A stretch of DNA of 64,000 nt from an uncultured Alistipes sp. (GCA_944321765.1 CALUMQ010000001.1:238724-302723); one strand, 5' to 3'; shown: positions 42,350 through 52,384, counted from the stretch's first letter. Program-made: numbers and translations. Notes: generated by a model from the letters alone, not told the origin.

Positions 42350-43867
42350 ATGAAACGAACAGTTTTAATCCCTCTGCTGTCTATTTTCTGGACACTCGGT
42401 CTGATGTCCCTGCTTGCGGCGGCACCCGTGCCGTCGGACATGCAGGGTGCGGCAGCCGCGCAGGCTGCTCCGGGCGGAGCCGACTCGGTAAAGAGCGTCC
42501 CGGCTGCTCCGGCCGCTTCCGCTGCCGATTCCGTGGCTGATTCGGAGTCCGCTCCGGCCGCTTCCGCTGCCGATAACGCGGTCTCCACGGCCGAAGGGGA
42601 GCCGGCGCCGATGACGCTCGAGGAGTGCATGCGCTACGCCGTCGAGCACAGCCCCGCCGTGCGGCGCCAGGCCTACACCAACCGCAACTACCGCCAGAAT
42701 TATATCGAATCCGTCGCCGCGCTGGTCCCCTCGGTGAGCGGCACGGTCGGCGCCTCGACCAGCTTCGGCCGTTCGGTAGACCCCGAGACCAATACCTATA
42801 CCGATGTCTCGAACTTCGACAACTCCTACTCCCTCTCGGGGCAGCTGCCCCTCTTTGCCGGACTTACCGGCATCAACACCGTGCGTGCCGCCCGCGTCAT
42901 GCGCCTGCAGGGGGTCGAGGAGCTGCAGCTGGCCCGCGACGAGATTGCGCTGAAGACCATGCAGGCCTACTTCGACGTGGTCTACTACACCGAGAGCGTG
43001 CGGCTGGCCCGCGAGCAGCTCAAGACCAGCACGGCCGAGCTCGCGAAGAGCCGCAAGCTCTTCGAGCTGGGGCTGAAGAGCGCCGCCGACGTGGCGGAGG
43101 TCGAGTCGCAGCAGGCCTCGGACGACTACCTCCTGACGCAGCAGGAGAACAACCTCGCGCTGGCCGAAATCGCTCTGGGCGAGGCGATGAACTACCCGGC
43201 CGACCGGCCGCTGCGCGTCGATACGGCGGTGGCCATCGAGACGCCGGCCGGTGTCGCCCCCTTCGACGAGGTGCTCGGCAATGCGCTGGAGAACAACCCC
43301 AAGGCGGTGGCGGCGCAGTACGACGTGCGCCATTCGAAGCTGCAGTTCTCCGTGGCCAAGGGCAACCTCTATCCCTCGCTCTACGTCGGGGGCGGCTACT
43401 CGACCAACTTCTTCATGAGCCTCGACAACCGTTCGCTCTATGCCTCGTTCCCCAGCCAGTTCCGCGACAACCGCGGCTTCTACGTCTCGGCGCAGCTGAA
43501 CATCCCTATCTTCGGAGGGCTCTCGCGCCGCACGGCGCGCAACCGCGCCCGCAACAACTGGCGCATCGCCCAGCAGACCCGCACGGAGACCCTCCGCACG
43601 CTCCAGAGCGAGGTGGCGCAGGCCTACCAGCAGATGCTGGGCTACGGCAAGGAGTTCGTCCAGGCCTCGAAGAAGAGCGACGCCGCGCGGCTGGCCTACG
43701 AGGCCGTTGCGGGCAAGTACGAGCGCGGCATGGTCTCGGCTCTCGACCTGCAGACGGCGGCCGACAAGCTGCTTCAGGCCCGCTCCGAGCGGCTGCGCGC
43801 CCGACTGCAATATATCATCAAGGTGCGGCTCGTGGCCTATTACAACGGCGAGCCGCTGATCCGATAA
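42350..43867 (+). CDS. TolC family outer membrane efflux protein
   Basis: A 505-residue protein with a signal peptide (about residues 1-24), an unusual Ala/Ser/Asp/Pro-rich spacer to about residue 85 containing two copies of APAASAAD, and a TolC body starting MTLEECMRYAVEHSPAVRR. The two-fold helical pattern includes GLKSAADVAEVESQQ and GMVSALDLQTAADKLLQAR. It forms the outer-membrane channel for the exporter encoded downstream. It is the first gene of the operon, about 27 bases after the predicted sigma-54 transcription start; an upstream in-frame extension crosses the promoter and is rejected. Confidence 0.92.
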   Translation: MKRTVLIPLLSIFWTLGLMSLLAAAPVPSDMQGAAAAQAAPGGADSVKSVPAAPAASAADSVADSESAPAASAADNAVSTAEGEPAPMTLEECMRYAVEHSPAVRRQAYTNRNYRQNYIESVAALVPSVSGTVGASTSFGRSVDPETNTYTDVSNFDNSYSLSGQLPLFAGLTGINTVRAARVMRLQGVEELQLARDEIALKTMQAYFDVVYYTESVRLAREQLKTSTAELAKSRKLFELGLKSAADVAEVESQQASDDYLLTQQENNLALAEIALGEAMNYPADRPLRVDTAVAIETPAGVAPFDEVLGNALENNPKAVAAQYDVRHSKLQFSVAKGNLYPSLYVGGGYSTNFFMSLDNRSLYASFPSQFRDNRGFYVSAQLNIPIFGGLSRRTARNRARNNWRIAQQTRTETLRTLQSEVAQAYQQMLGYGKEFVQASKKSDAARLAYEAVAGKYERGMVSALDLQTAADKLLQARSERLRARLQYIIKVRLVAYYNGEPLIR

Positions 43868-43889
43868 ACCCGAACAAAACAACACTACC

Positions 43890-45152
43890 ATGGATATTCG
43901 CATTGAAAAGAAAAAAGGCCTGCGGGCCCTCTTCACCCGGCGGGGTATTCCCTATCTCGCAGGAGCCGTGCTCCTCATCTTCGTCGTCTGGCTGCTCGTG
44001 CGCGGCAACTCTTCGAGGCTGCGCATCGACGCCCGCACCATCTCGGTGGGCGAAGTCGCCCGCGGCGAGTTCAACGACTACATCCGCGTCACGGGGCAGG
44101 TGCAGCCCATCACGACCGTGCAGTTGAGCCCCCTCGAGGCGGGCGTCGTCGAGCGGCTCGTGGTCGAGGAGGGTGCCTCGGTCCACAAGGGCGACGTGCT
44201 CGTGGAGCTGAGCAACACGTCGCTCACGCTCGAGATTCTCAACAGCGAGGCCGAGCTGGCCGAGAAGCAGAACATCCTGCGCAACACGCTCATCTCGATG
44301 GAGCAGCAGAAGCTCGACCTGCGGCTCGACAAGGTGCAGCTGGACCTCGACGTCGAGCGCAAGCGCCGCACCTGGCAGCAGAACGAGGAGCTCTACCGCA
44401 ACAACCTCATAGCGCGCGAGGATTGGCTCCAGTCGAAGGAGGACTACGAACTGGCCGCCAAGAAGCGCGAGCTGAACATCGAGCGGCAGGTGCAGGATTC
44501 GCTCTACCGCACGGTGCAGATTGAGCAGATGGAGGACAACCTGGCCAACATGAAGCGCAACATGGAGCTCATCCGCCAGCGCATCGGCAACCTGCAGGTC
44601 AAGTCGCCGATTGACGGCGAAGTGGGGCTGCTCGACGTCGTGCTGGGACAGTCGGTCACCTCGGGACAGAAAATCGGCCAGGTGAACGACCTGTCGGACT
44701 ACAAGGTCGAGGCGCAGATTGACGAGAGCTATATCGACCGCGTGCGTGCAGGGCTCGACGCCACCTTCGAGCGGCAGGACACCGCCTTCACGATGCGCCT
44801 GAGGAAGGTCTATGCCGCGGAGCGCGACGCTCTTTCCCGCGCCGACGCCACCTCCGTGGACGCCCATCCGCGCTCCCCCCGCAGCGGCCAGGCCGACTAC
44901 CTGCACCTCGAGCTGGGACAGCCGACCGATGCGGTCATCATCCCCCGCGGCTCGTTCTACCAGTCGACGGGCGGCGCCTGGATTTACGTGCTGGCCCCCG
45001 AGGGCGACCGTGCCTACAAGCGTCAGATTCGCATCGGACGTCAGAACCCGCAGTACTACGAGGTGCTCGAAGGGCTGGAGCCGGGCGAGCGGGTCATCGT
45101 CTCGGGCTACGAGAACTACGGTGACAACGACGTGCTGATTCTCAACAAGTAA
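43890..45152 (+). CDS. HlyD/MacA-type periplasmic adaptor
   Basis: A 420-residue membrane fusion protein: one helix (GIPYLAGAVLLIFVVWLLV, about 20-38), a split lipoyl domain (VTGQVQPITTVQLSPLEAGVVERLVVEEGASVHKGDVLVEL, then NLQVKSPIDGEVGLLDVVLGQSV), a long coiled coil between them (about 115-225), and a barrel domain after. It links the ABC permeases to TolC. It lies 22 bases after the TolC gene and 15 bases before the first permease gene. Confidence 0.92.
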   Translation: MDIRIEKKKGLRALFTRRGIPYLAGAVLLIFVVWLLVRGNSSRLRIDARTISVGEVARGEFNDYIRVTGQVQPITTVQLSPLEAGVVERLVVEEGASVHKGDVLVELSNTSLTLEILNSEAELAEKQNILRNTLISMEQQKLDLRLDKVQLDLDVERKRRTWQQNEELYRNNLIAREDWLQSKEDYELAAKKRELNIERQVQDSLYRTVQIEQMEDNLANMKRNMELIRQRIGNLQVKSPIDGEVGLLDVVLGQSVTSGQKIGQVNDLSDYKVEAQIDESYIDRVRAGLDATFERQDTAFTMRLRKVYAAERDALSRADATSVDAHPRSPRSGQADYLHLELGQPTDAVIIPRGSFYQSTGGAWIYVLAPEGDRAYKRQIRIGRQNPQYYEVLEGLEPGERVIVSGYENYGDNDVLILNK

Positions 45153-45167
45153 TAATCGTTGTTGCAG

Positions 45168-47558
45168 ATGTTCCGCCAACTCGATATCCGCTCGTGGCTC
45201 ACCTTTCTGAGCCGCAACCGCCTCTACACGGCCGTCAACTTCATCGGACTGGCTCTGGCGCTGGCCTTCGTGCTGCTTGTGGCCGACTACACGGCCCGCC
45301 AGCTCACGGTCGACAGCTACCAGACCAAGGCAGACCGCATCTATGCCGTCTGCTCCGAGGAGTCGGTCGCCAGCGGCTACTACCTCCAGAAGTATCTGCG
45401 CGACCGCTATCCCGAGATTGAATCGACCTGTGCCGTGGCCTTCTTCGAAGATTCGGATGCGGGTACGACCCCCGTCGAGATCGGCCGGCAGAAGTTCCTC
45501 GCCTCGGTGCTCCATGCCGACACGACCTTCTTCCGGATGTTCGACTTCACGCTGCTCGAGGGTTCGCGTGAAGAGGCGCTTGCCGCCCGCGAGAACGTCG
45601 TCCTCTCGGAGTCGTTCGCCCGCAAGGTCTTCGGGACCTTTAACCCGCTGGGTCAGACGCTCCGCGTGGACAACGACGAGCGTGTCTATGTCGTCAGCGG
45701 CGTCATGCGCGACATCGAGCGCTCGACGATTCCTGCGGCCGACATCGTCATGCGGGCCGAGCGCATCACCGAGACCAATGCGGCCAACGACGAACGCATG
45801 TCCAACAGCGGGGCCGGCGTTACGTTCCTGCTCGCCCGCAAGGGGGCCAACCTGCAGGCCAAGGTCCCCGACATGCTCGCCTTCTTCAAGGAGATTTATT
45901 GGCCCTATATAGGCAATGTCGTCCAGCAGGTGCGGCTCATCCCGCTGCGCCAACTCTATTTCGAGCCGACCAACAACACCTACCGACTGGCTCACGGCAG
46001 CCGGTCGTTCCTCTTCATCCTGCTGGGCGTGGGGCTCGTGGTGCTCGTCTTTGCCGTGATGAACTACATCAACCTCACGGTGGCGCAGGCCGGATTCCGG
46101 GCCCGCGAGATGGCTGCCCGGCGGCTGCTCGGCGCCTCGCGCGGAGACATCTTCCTCAAGTGGATGCTCGAATCGACGCTCTTCTGCGCCGCGGCGCTGC
46201 TCTTCGCCTCGAGCATCGCGGAGCTGTTCGTGCCGTGGGCCTCGCAACTCCTCGGCACGAAGGTCGCCGTCTGGAACGACTTCTCGGTGCCGGTTGCAGG
46301 CTGGTGCCTGCTGGCCGTTGTCGTGCTGGGCGTAATCTCGGGACTGGTACCGGCACTGCTCGTGGCGCGCTATCAGCCCATCGACATCGTACGCGGTACC
46401 TTCCGCCGTCACGCCAAGACGGTTTACGGACGGGTGCTCATCGCCCTGCAGAACGTCATTACGATTGTCCTGCTCGCCGCCTCAATCACCATCGGACTCC
46501 AGATTCGCCATCTGGTCAACGCCCCGCTCGGATACGAGACGCACGACATCCTCGATATCGAAACCAGTATCTTCCCCGACCGGAGTGCGATGCGTCATTT
46601 CTGCGACGAACTGCGTTCGCTGCCCGAGGTCGAGGCCGTCGGCCTCGGATGCGGCACGCCCCACGACCGCGGCAACAACAACACCGTCTTGTATGGCCCC
46701 GACCGGATGGTCTCGTTCCAGGTCTTTATCGGCGACTCGACCTACTTCCGCATGCTGGGGCTCGAACGGCTGCGCGACAACCACGTGGCCGATGCGGACG
46801 GAAGTGCCGCGTCGCGGGATTTCTGGGCCTCGAATGTCTGGTACATCAACCAGTACGCCCTGCGCGAACTGGGCATCGCGGAGGATGCACCCGAATTCAA
46901 GGTGGGTGAGAACCTCTCCCAACCGATTGTCATTGCGGGCATCTACCGCGACTTTCAGGTCGGTTCGGCGCTCGATGCCCCGACCTCGGTGCTGCTGCGC
47001 GTGGTGAAGAACCCCGACGACTTCCAGCCCTGGAACATCCTCGTGAAGACACACGGGGACCACGCTGCAGCCTACCGGGCCGTCGAGGAGCTCTTCCAGC
47101 GGACGACCGACGGCGCCACCTTCACGGGGCGTTACATCACCGATGAGATTGCCGACGACTTCGCGGCACAGCGGCGCCTGCTGCACATTGTCGGAATTTT
47201 CACCCTCGTGGCGCTGCTCATCTCCTCGCTGGGGCTTTTCGCCATGGCGGCCTACTACATCCAGCAGAAACGGCAGGAGATTGCCGTGCGCCGCGTCTTC
47301 GGGGCCTCGCGCCGCGAGATGCTCACGCGTCTGGTGCGCAGCTTCATGGAGCTCGTGGGCGTGGCCTTCGTCATCGCCGTGCCAATTGCCGTCTGGGGGC
47401 TCCGGCGCTGGCTGGAGGAGTACAGCGTGCGCATCGTCCTCTCGCCGTGGATTTTCCTCGCTGCCGGCCTTTTTGCTGCGGTTGTGGCGCTGCTTTCGGT
47501 TGGATGGCAGAGCCGTCGCGCCGCCGATGCCGACCCCGTCGAATCGCTCAAGAACTGA
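45168..47558 (+). CDS. ABC transporter permease, MacB/FtsX type (first of three)
   Basis: A 796-residue permease in the double-FtsX layout usual for Bacteroidota: an N-terminal helix (YTAVNFIGLALALAFVLLVADY), a MacB periplasmic domain, three helices with the MAARRLLGASRGDIF coupling motif, a second helical region near 425, a second periplasmic domain, and a final three helices with IAVRRVFGASRREMLTRLV. ATG 45168 is used in place of an upstream TTG. It differs clearly from the two following permeases, which are close to each other. It holds one of the two GATC sites of the segment (45479). Confidence 0.9.
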   Translation: MFRQLDIRSWLTFLSRNRLYTAVNFIGLALALAFVLLVADYTARQLTVDSYQTKADRIYAVCSEESVASGYYLQKYLRDRYPEIESTCAVAFFEDSDAGTTPVEIGRQKFLASVLHADTTFFRMFDFTLLEGSREEALAARENVVLSESFARKVFGTFNPLGQTLRVDNDERVYVVSGVMRDIERSTIPAADIVMRAERITETNAANDERMSNSGAGVTFLLARKGANLQAKVPDMLAFFKEIYWPYIGNVVQQVRLIPLRQLYFEPTNNTYRLAHGSRSFLFILLGVGLVVLVFAVMNYINLTVAQAGFRAREMAARRLLGASRGDIFLKWMLESTLFCAAALLFASSIAELFVPWASQLLGTKVAVWNDFSVPVAGWCLLAVVVLGVISGLVPALLVARYQPIDIVRGTFRRHAKTVYGRVLIALQNVITIVLLAASITIGLQIRHLVNAPLGYETHDILDIETSIFPDRSAMRHFCDELRSLPEVEAVGLGCGTPHDRGNNNTVLYGPDRMVSFQVFIGDSTYFRMLGLERLRDNHVADADGSAASRDFWASNVWYINQYALRELGIAEDAPEFKVGENLSQPIVIAGIYRDFQVGSALDAPTSVLLRVVKNPDDFQPWNILVKTHGDHAAAYRAVEELFQRTTDGATFTGRYITDEIADDFAAQRRLLHIVGIFTLVALLISSLGLFAMAAYYIQQKRQEIAVRRVFGASRREMLTRLVRSFMELVGVAFVIAVPIAVWGLRRWLEEYSVRIVLSPWIFLAAGLFAAVVALLSVGWQSRRAADADPVESLKN

Positions 47559-47573
47559 TTGAACCCGTTTTCC

Positions 47574-49973
47574 ATGAAAATCGCCCTTCATAACTTCCTC
47601 ACCACGCTGCGGCGCTACAAGGCTTCGTCGCTGCTCAACATCGTCGGACTGACGCTTGCCTTCACGGCCTTCTACGTCATTCTGGTGCAGGTGCGCTGGG
47701 AGCTCACCTTCAACCGCGCCATCCCTGAGGCCGAACGCATCTATCTGGTGGCCCCCCGCTCGCCGTTCGACGAAACGGGATACTCAATCTGCTCGACACG
47801 TCCCGACGGCGAACAGCTCATCGCCGGCTCACCCGAGATTGAGGCCGGCGGCTGCATTCGCCCCTGGCGCTGGGACCAACCCGTGTGGGTAAAGCGCCAC
47901 GGCGAGTTCCTCCGTTTCCGGATGTCGCTCAACACCGTCTCGAAGGGTTTTCTCGAGACCGTGGGGCTGCGCACCGTCGAGGGGAATCTCGCAGCGCTCA
48001 GTCAGCCCAACAGCATCGCCCTCTCGCGCTCGCAGGCCGCGCGGCTCGGCGTGCATGCAGGCGACATCCTCTGGCTCGGCGACCAAGAGGAGAAACGTGT
48101 CGATACGCAGCACGAGGTGGTGGCCCTCTACGAGGATTTCCCCGCGAACAGCTCCTTCGCGCACATCGTCGCCGTGACCGATGTCGGCGACCGGGACATG
48201 ACCCCCTCCTACTGGAACGACTGCTACTTCGTCCGCCTGCATGCGGGGGCCGACCCCGACGTCCTGGCCCGCCGCTGGGAGCGGATTCACCGGAAGAACT
48301 ACCGCGACTACATGGAGCGCATGGCCCCCATCTGGGGCGAGGAGCTGACCGAGGAGGAGATGGAGGACCCGTGCGACTGCCTGCTCGTGCCGCTCGATGG
48401 AATCTATTTCGACCGTCGGGTCTTCGACGGCATGGGCACCTTCCCCGGCGGCTCCACGACGCTGACCTACGCGCTGCTGAGCGTGGCGGTGCTCGTCATC
48501 CTCATTGCGCTGATTAACTTCGTCAACTTCTTCTTCGCCCTCGTCCCCGTGCGGCTGCGGGCGGTCAACATCTTCAAGGTCTTCGGCGCCCCGACCCGCT
48601 CGCTGCGCTTCAGCTTTCTGTTCGAGGCCCTCGGATTCGTCCTCATCGCTCAGCTCTGCGCCTGGTATGTCGCCGTGGCGCTGAAGGGCTCCGAGTTCGC
48701 GTCGTATGTCAGCAGCTCGCTCGCTCTGGGCGACAACCTCCCGGTGCTGGCCATCTCGCTGGGCATCTCGCTCGTTGCGGCGCTCGTCGCCGGCAGCTTC
48801 CCGGCGTGGTACATCACCTCGTTCAACCCGGCGATGGCCGCCAAAGGGTCGTTCGTCGGTTCGACGGCCGGACGCCGCTTCCGCACGGCGCTGCTCGGCG
48901 TGCAGTTCACCATCTCCATCGCGCTGATTGTCTTCTCGGCCTTTACGCTCCTGCAGCAGCGTTACGTCCGCCGCTACGACCTGGGATTCAACCACGAGCG
49001 GGTGTTGACCTTCCGGACCGCTTCGCAGCGACTGGTCCGTGCCGACCGCTTCGAAGAGTTTGCCTCGGCCCTCGAGCAGAATCCGCAGATTGTCGGCGCT
49101 ACCGCGGGCCAGGGCCCGCTCGTCGCCGGAAACCTCTCGCTCTGGGGACGGGAGGTCGCCGGCGAAGAGGTGATGATTCACGTGCGTCCGGTGCGCAGCA
49201 ACTTCCTCGACGTGCTGGGCATTCCGGTCATCGCCGGCGAAGACTTCAAGCCCGGATACGACCGCGACACGACGCTGCACTACATCGTCAACGACCTGCT
49301 CGCCCGCAAGGGGGCCGGACTCGGATTCCGGCTCGACGACGGCAATGTGGTCGGCATCTGTCCCGATTTCCACTTCCGGCCGCTGCAGTATCCCGTCGCA
49401 CCGTTCGCCTTCGTGACCATCCCGGGCGACATGGAGTATTTCTTTGTGCGCATGGCCGCCGGAGCCGATTTCGAGGCGGTCTGCGACCATATCCGGAGGT
49501 GCGTCGAACGTCTCGACCCCGATTGCGAACCGCTCGAGATTCGCTTCCTGGACGAGGATATCAATGCCCAGTACGCCCGCGAGCGGCGCATTACGACCAT
49601 CGTGGGGCTCTTCACGGTGCTGGCCGTCGTCATCGCCCTGATGGGTGTCTTCGGCATCGTGCTCTTCGAAACGCAGCACCGCCGCCGCGAGGTGGCCATC
49701 CGCAAGGTGATGGGGGCCACTACGCAGGAGGTGCTCCGCCTCTTCAACCGACGCTACGTCCTGCTCGTTACGGTCTGCTTCCTCATCGCCGCGCCGGTGG
49801 GCTACTGGGCCGTCGACCGCTGGCTGGGTGCGTTTGCCTACCGCGTGCCGCTGCACTGGTGGCTCTTCGCCGCGGCCTATGTCGTGGTGCTTGCCGTCAC
49901 GGTTGCCACCGTCACCTTCTGCTCGTGGCGCACGGCCAACGAGAATCCCGCCGACTGCGTGAAATCCGAATAA
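47574..49973 (+). CDS. ABC transporter permease, MacB/FtsX type (second of three)
   Basis: A 799-residue permease with the same double-FtsX layout. Motifs: FLTTLRRYKASSLLNIVGLTLAFTA at the N-terminus, LRAVNIFKVFGAPTRSLRFSFLFEA in the first FtsX unit, and the last unit with REVAIRKVMGATTQEVLRLFNRRY. It is a near paralogue of the third permease, with long stretches of almost identical DNA at both ends. ATG 47574 lies 15 bases after the first permease stop. Confidence 0.9.
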   Translation: MKIALHNFLTTLRRYKASSLLNIVGLTLAFTAFYVILVQVRWELTFNRAIPEAERIYLVAPRSPFDETGYSICSTRPDGEQLIAGSPEIEAGGCIRPWRWDQPVWVKRHGEFLRFRMSLNTVSKGFLETVGLRTVEGNLAALSQPNSIALSRSQAARLGVHAGDILWLGDQEEKRVDTQHEVVALYEDFPANSSFAHIVAVTDVGDRDMTPSYWNDCYFVRLHAGADPDVLARRWERIHRKNYRDYMERMAPIWGEELTEEEMEDPCDCLLVPLDGIYFDRRVFDGMGTFPGGSTTLTYALLSVAVLVILIALINFVNFFFALVPVRLRAVNIFKVFGAPTRSLRFSFLFEALGFVLIAQLCAWYVAVALKGSEFASYVSSSLALGDNLPVLAISLGISLVAALVAGSFPAWYITSFNPAMAAKGSFVGSTAGRRFRTALLGVQFTISIALIVFSAFTLLQQRYVRRYDLGFNHERVLTFRTASQRLVRADRFEEFASALEQNPQIVGATAGQGPLVAGNLSLWGREVAGEEVMIHVRPVRSNFLDVLGIPVIAGEDFKPGYDRDTTLHYIVNDLLARKGAGLGFRLDDGNVVGICPDFHFRPLQYPVAPFAFVTIPGDMEYFFVRMAAGADFEAVCDHIRRCVERLDPDCEPLEIRFLDEDINAQYARERRITTIVGLFTVLAVVIALMGVFGIVLFETQHRRREVAIRKVMGATTQEVLRLFNRRYVLLVTVCFLIAAPVGYWAVDRWLGAFAYRVPLHWWLFAAAYVVVLAVTVATVTFCSWRTANENPADCVKSE
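47592..47644 (+). repeat. 53-base direct repeat, copy 1 (permease 2 N-terminus)
   Basis: Identical to 50009-50061. Codes for the conserved NFLTTLRRYKASSLLNIV segment. Reflects tandem duplication of the permease gene with recent sequence exchange or strong constraint. Confidence 0.85.
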
Positions 49974-49990
49974 TCAAAATACCGCTGTAT

Positions 49991-52384
49991 ATGAAAATCG
50001 CATTGAGAAACTTCCTCACCACGCTGCGGCGCTACAAGGCTTCGTCGCTGCTCAACATCGTGGGTCTGACGCTCGCCTTTACGGCCTGCTACATCATTCT
50101 GGCGCAGGTGCGCTGGGAGCTCACCTACAACCGCACGCTTCCCGATTCGGAGCGCATCTATCTGATTGAAACCACCGACTGGTACACTCCGGGCAGGTGG
50201 CAGGCATGGCTCAGCAGGCCTCTCTCCGAGCGGCTCATCTCCTCGACCTCGGCCGTCGAGGCCGGCGGCTGCACCTGGGGCGGCTTCGGCCCCATGACCG
50301 TGCTGCGCGAGAATGCCTCGAAGATGGGTTACGACCGCTTCAACAACATCTATGCGGGCTCCATCTCGCTGCCGATGCTCGACATCTTCGACTTTAAGCC
50401 CGTCGCGGGCGATGTTCACGAGCTGAAACGGGCGCAGAGCGTCATCATCTCGCGCTCGACGGCCGAACAGCTCGGTGTCGGTGTCGGCGACATGCTCTGG
50501 TGCGACATCGACCAGCCTTCGGCCGAGAACGCCCGCGAGGTGGTGGCCATCTTCGAGGATTTTCCCCAGAACTCGTTGATGGGCAGGTGCCACATGGCCA
50601 TGGATTTGGGCGATAAGTCGCTCGACGACCCTTCGGAGTGGAGCTACAACTACTACGTCCGGCTCCAGCCCGGAGCCGACCCCGGAGCGATAGCCGATGG
50701 ATGGGAAAAATTCTTCATAGAGATGAATCCCAGCGCGGCGAACGAGGATGGGCACCTCGACACGGCCCCCGTTCGTCTGTCGTGCATCCGCGACCTCTAC
50801 TTCGAGCCCGACAGCCGCGTGCCGTGCGCGCAGGGGTCGCTCGTGACGACCTACACGCTGCTGGGTATCGCCCTGCTGGTCATTGCGCTGGCCTTCATCA
50901 ACTTCGTCAACTTCTTCATGGCGCTGGTGCCCGTCCGCATCCGTACGGTCAACACCTTCAAGGTCTTCGGCGCCCCGAACTCCTCGCTGCGCTTCAGCTT
51001 CGTCTTCGAGGCCGTGGGGCTGGTCCTCATCGCCCTGCTGCTGGCCTGGTATCTCTCCTTCGCCATCCAGGGCACCGAGCTGGCCAGCTATATCTCCGCA
51101 CCGCTCGACCTGGCGCAGAACCTCCCGGTCATCGGCATCCTGCTCGCCGTGGCGCTGGTCATGGCCCTTGTGGCGAGCCTCTATCCGGCATGGTACATCA
51201 CCTCGTTCCCGCCCGCAATGGTGGTCAAGGGGTCGTTCTCCGGCACGGCCGGCGGCCGGCGGCTGCGCACGCTGCTGCTGGGCTTCCAGTTCACCATCTC
51301 GATGGGGCTCATCATCGCCACGGGATTCATCCTCCGCCAGCACAACTTCATGCTGCAGCAGGATATGGGCTTCGACCGCCGCAACCTGATGGCTGCACAG
51401 CCCTCCGGAAAGGCGGCACAGGGCTATGACGCCCTGCGCAGCCGGCTGCTGGCCGACCCGCGCGTGGTCGACGTCACGGCGGCTGAAGGACAGTTGGTGA
51501 ATGTAAGCCGCATGGGTTGGGGCCGCCGGTACAAGGATGAAGCTATCGCCCTGCAGGCCTATATCGTGCGGTGGAACTTCCTCAAGATGATGGGTATCCC
51601 CATTGTCGACGGCCGCGATTTCCTCGAATCGGACGAGCACAAGGAGACCGGCATGCTGATTTGCAACGAGACGGCCCGCGACGAATACAAACTCGAGCTG
51701 AACGACGTAATCGGCGGATTCCTGGATACGGACCCGCTCGTGGGTGTCTGCGCCGACTTCAACTTCCGGCCGATGCAGTACAGCATCATCCCCTTCGTCT
51801 TCTATGTCGTTCCCGATAAGTGGTCGCAGCGCTCATCGCGGGTCCTCTACCTGCGCTACCGTCCCGAGGCCAACGTCGCGGAGGTGGCCGACTACATGCG
51901 GCAGTGCATCGCCGAGGCCGACCCGCATCTGACGCCGGGCGACATCGAGATTCGCACCTTCGAGGAGGAGCTGGGCTTCGAGTATGCAAAGGAGCGGCGT
52001 CTGGCGACGGTCGTCGGGCTCTTCACGGTGCTGGCCGTGGTCATCGCCCTGATGGGTGTCTTCGGCATCGTGCTGTTCGAGACGCAGTACCGCCGCCGCG
52101 AGGTAGCCGTGCGCAAGGTGATGGGGGCCACCACAGGCGAGGTGCTCCGCCTCTTCAACCGCCGCTACCTCTGGATGGTCGTCATCTGCTTCGTCATCGC
52201 CCTGCCGCTGAGCCTCTGGATTGTCAACCGCTGGATGGCCTCGTTCGCCTACCGCGCCCCCTTCACGGTGTGGATTCCCGTGGCGGCGCTCGCCGCGGTG
52301 CTCCTCGTTACGGCTGCCACGGTGACCTTCTGCTCGTGGCGTACGGCCAACGAGAACCCCGCCGAATCGGTCAAGTCCGAATAG
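49991..52384 (+). CDS. ABC transporter permease, MacB/FtsX type (third of three)
   Basis: A 797-residue paralogue of the second permease. N-terminal helix region, FtsX unit with IRTVNTFKVFGAPNSSLRFSFVFEA, and last unit REVAVRKVMGATTGEVLRLFNRRY match it closely, while the periplasmic domains (for example TTDWYTPGRWQAWLS and the region around 150-280) differ much more. This suggests common mechanics with different cargo or partner contacts. It starts 17 bases after permease 2 and is followed by the ATPase gene. Confidence 0.9.
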   Translation: MKIALRNFLTTLRRYKASSLLNIVGLTLAFTACYIILAQVRWELTYNRTLPDSERIYLIETTDWYTPGRWQAWLSRPLSERLISSTSAVEAGGCTWGGFGPMTVLRENASKMGYDRFNNIYAGSISLPMLDIFDFKPVAGDVHELKRAQSVIISRSTAEQLGVGVGDMLWCDIDQPSAENAREVVAIFEDFPQNSLMGRCHMAMDLGDKSLDDPSEWSYNYYVRLQPGADPGAIADGWEKFFIEMNPSAANEDGHLDTAPVRLSCIRDLYFEPDSRVPCAQGSLVTTYTLLGIALLVIALAFINFVNFFMALVPVRIRTVNTFKVFGAPNSSLRFSFVFEAVGLVLIALLLAWYLSFAIQGTELASYISAPLDLAQNLPVIGILLAVALVMALVASLYPAWYITSFPPAMVVKGSFSGTAGGRRLRTLLLGFQFTISMGLIIATGFILRQHNFMLQQDMGFDRRNLMAAQPSGKAAQGYDALRSRLLADPRVVDVTAAEGQLVNVSRMGWGRRYKDEAIALQAYIVRWNFLKMMGIPIVDGRDFLESDEHKETGMLICNETARDEYKLELNDVIGGFLDTDPLVGVCADFNFRPMQYSIIPFVFYVVPDKWSQRSSRVLYLRYRPEANVAEVADYMRQCIAEADPHLTPGDIEIRTFEEELGFEYAKERRLATVVGLFTVLAVVIALMGVFGIVLFETQYRRREVAVRKVMGATTGEVLRLFNRRYLWMVVICFVIALPLSLWIVNRWMASFAYRAPFTVWIPVAALAAVLLVTAATVTFCSWRTANENPAESVKSE
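50009..50061 (+). repeat. 53-base direct repeat, copy 2 (permease 3 N-terminus)
   Basis: Identical to 47592-47644. Confidence 0.85.

Noticed and set aside
48806-52384. A 1192-residue plus-strand frame
   Set aside because: Its first third is an off-frame reading of permease 2 with Arg/Gly/Pro-rich low-complexity sequence; only the part from 49991 is a real gene (permease 3).
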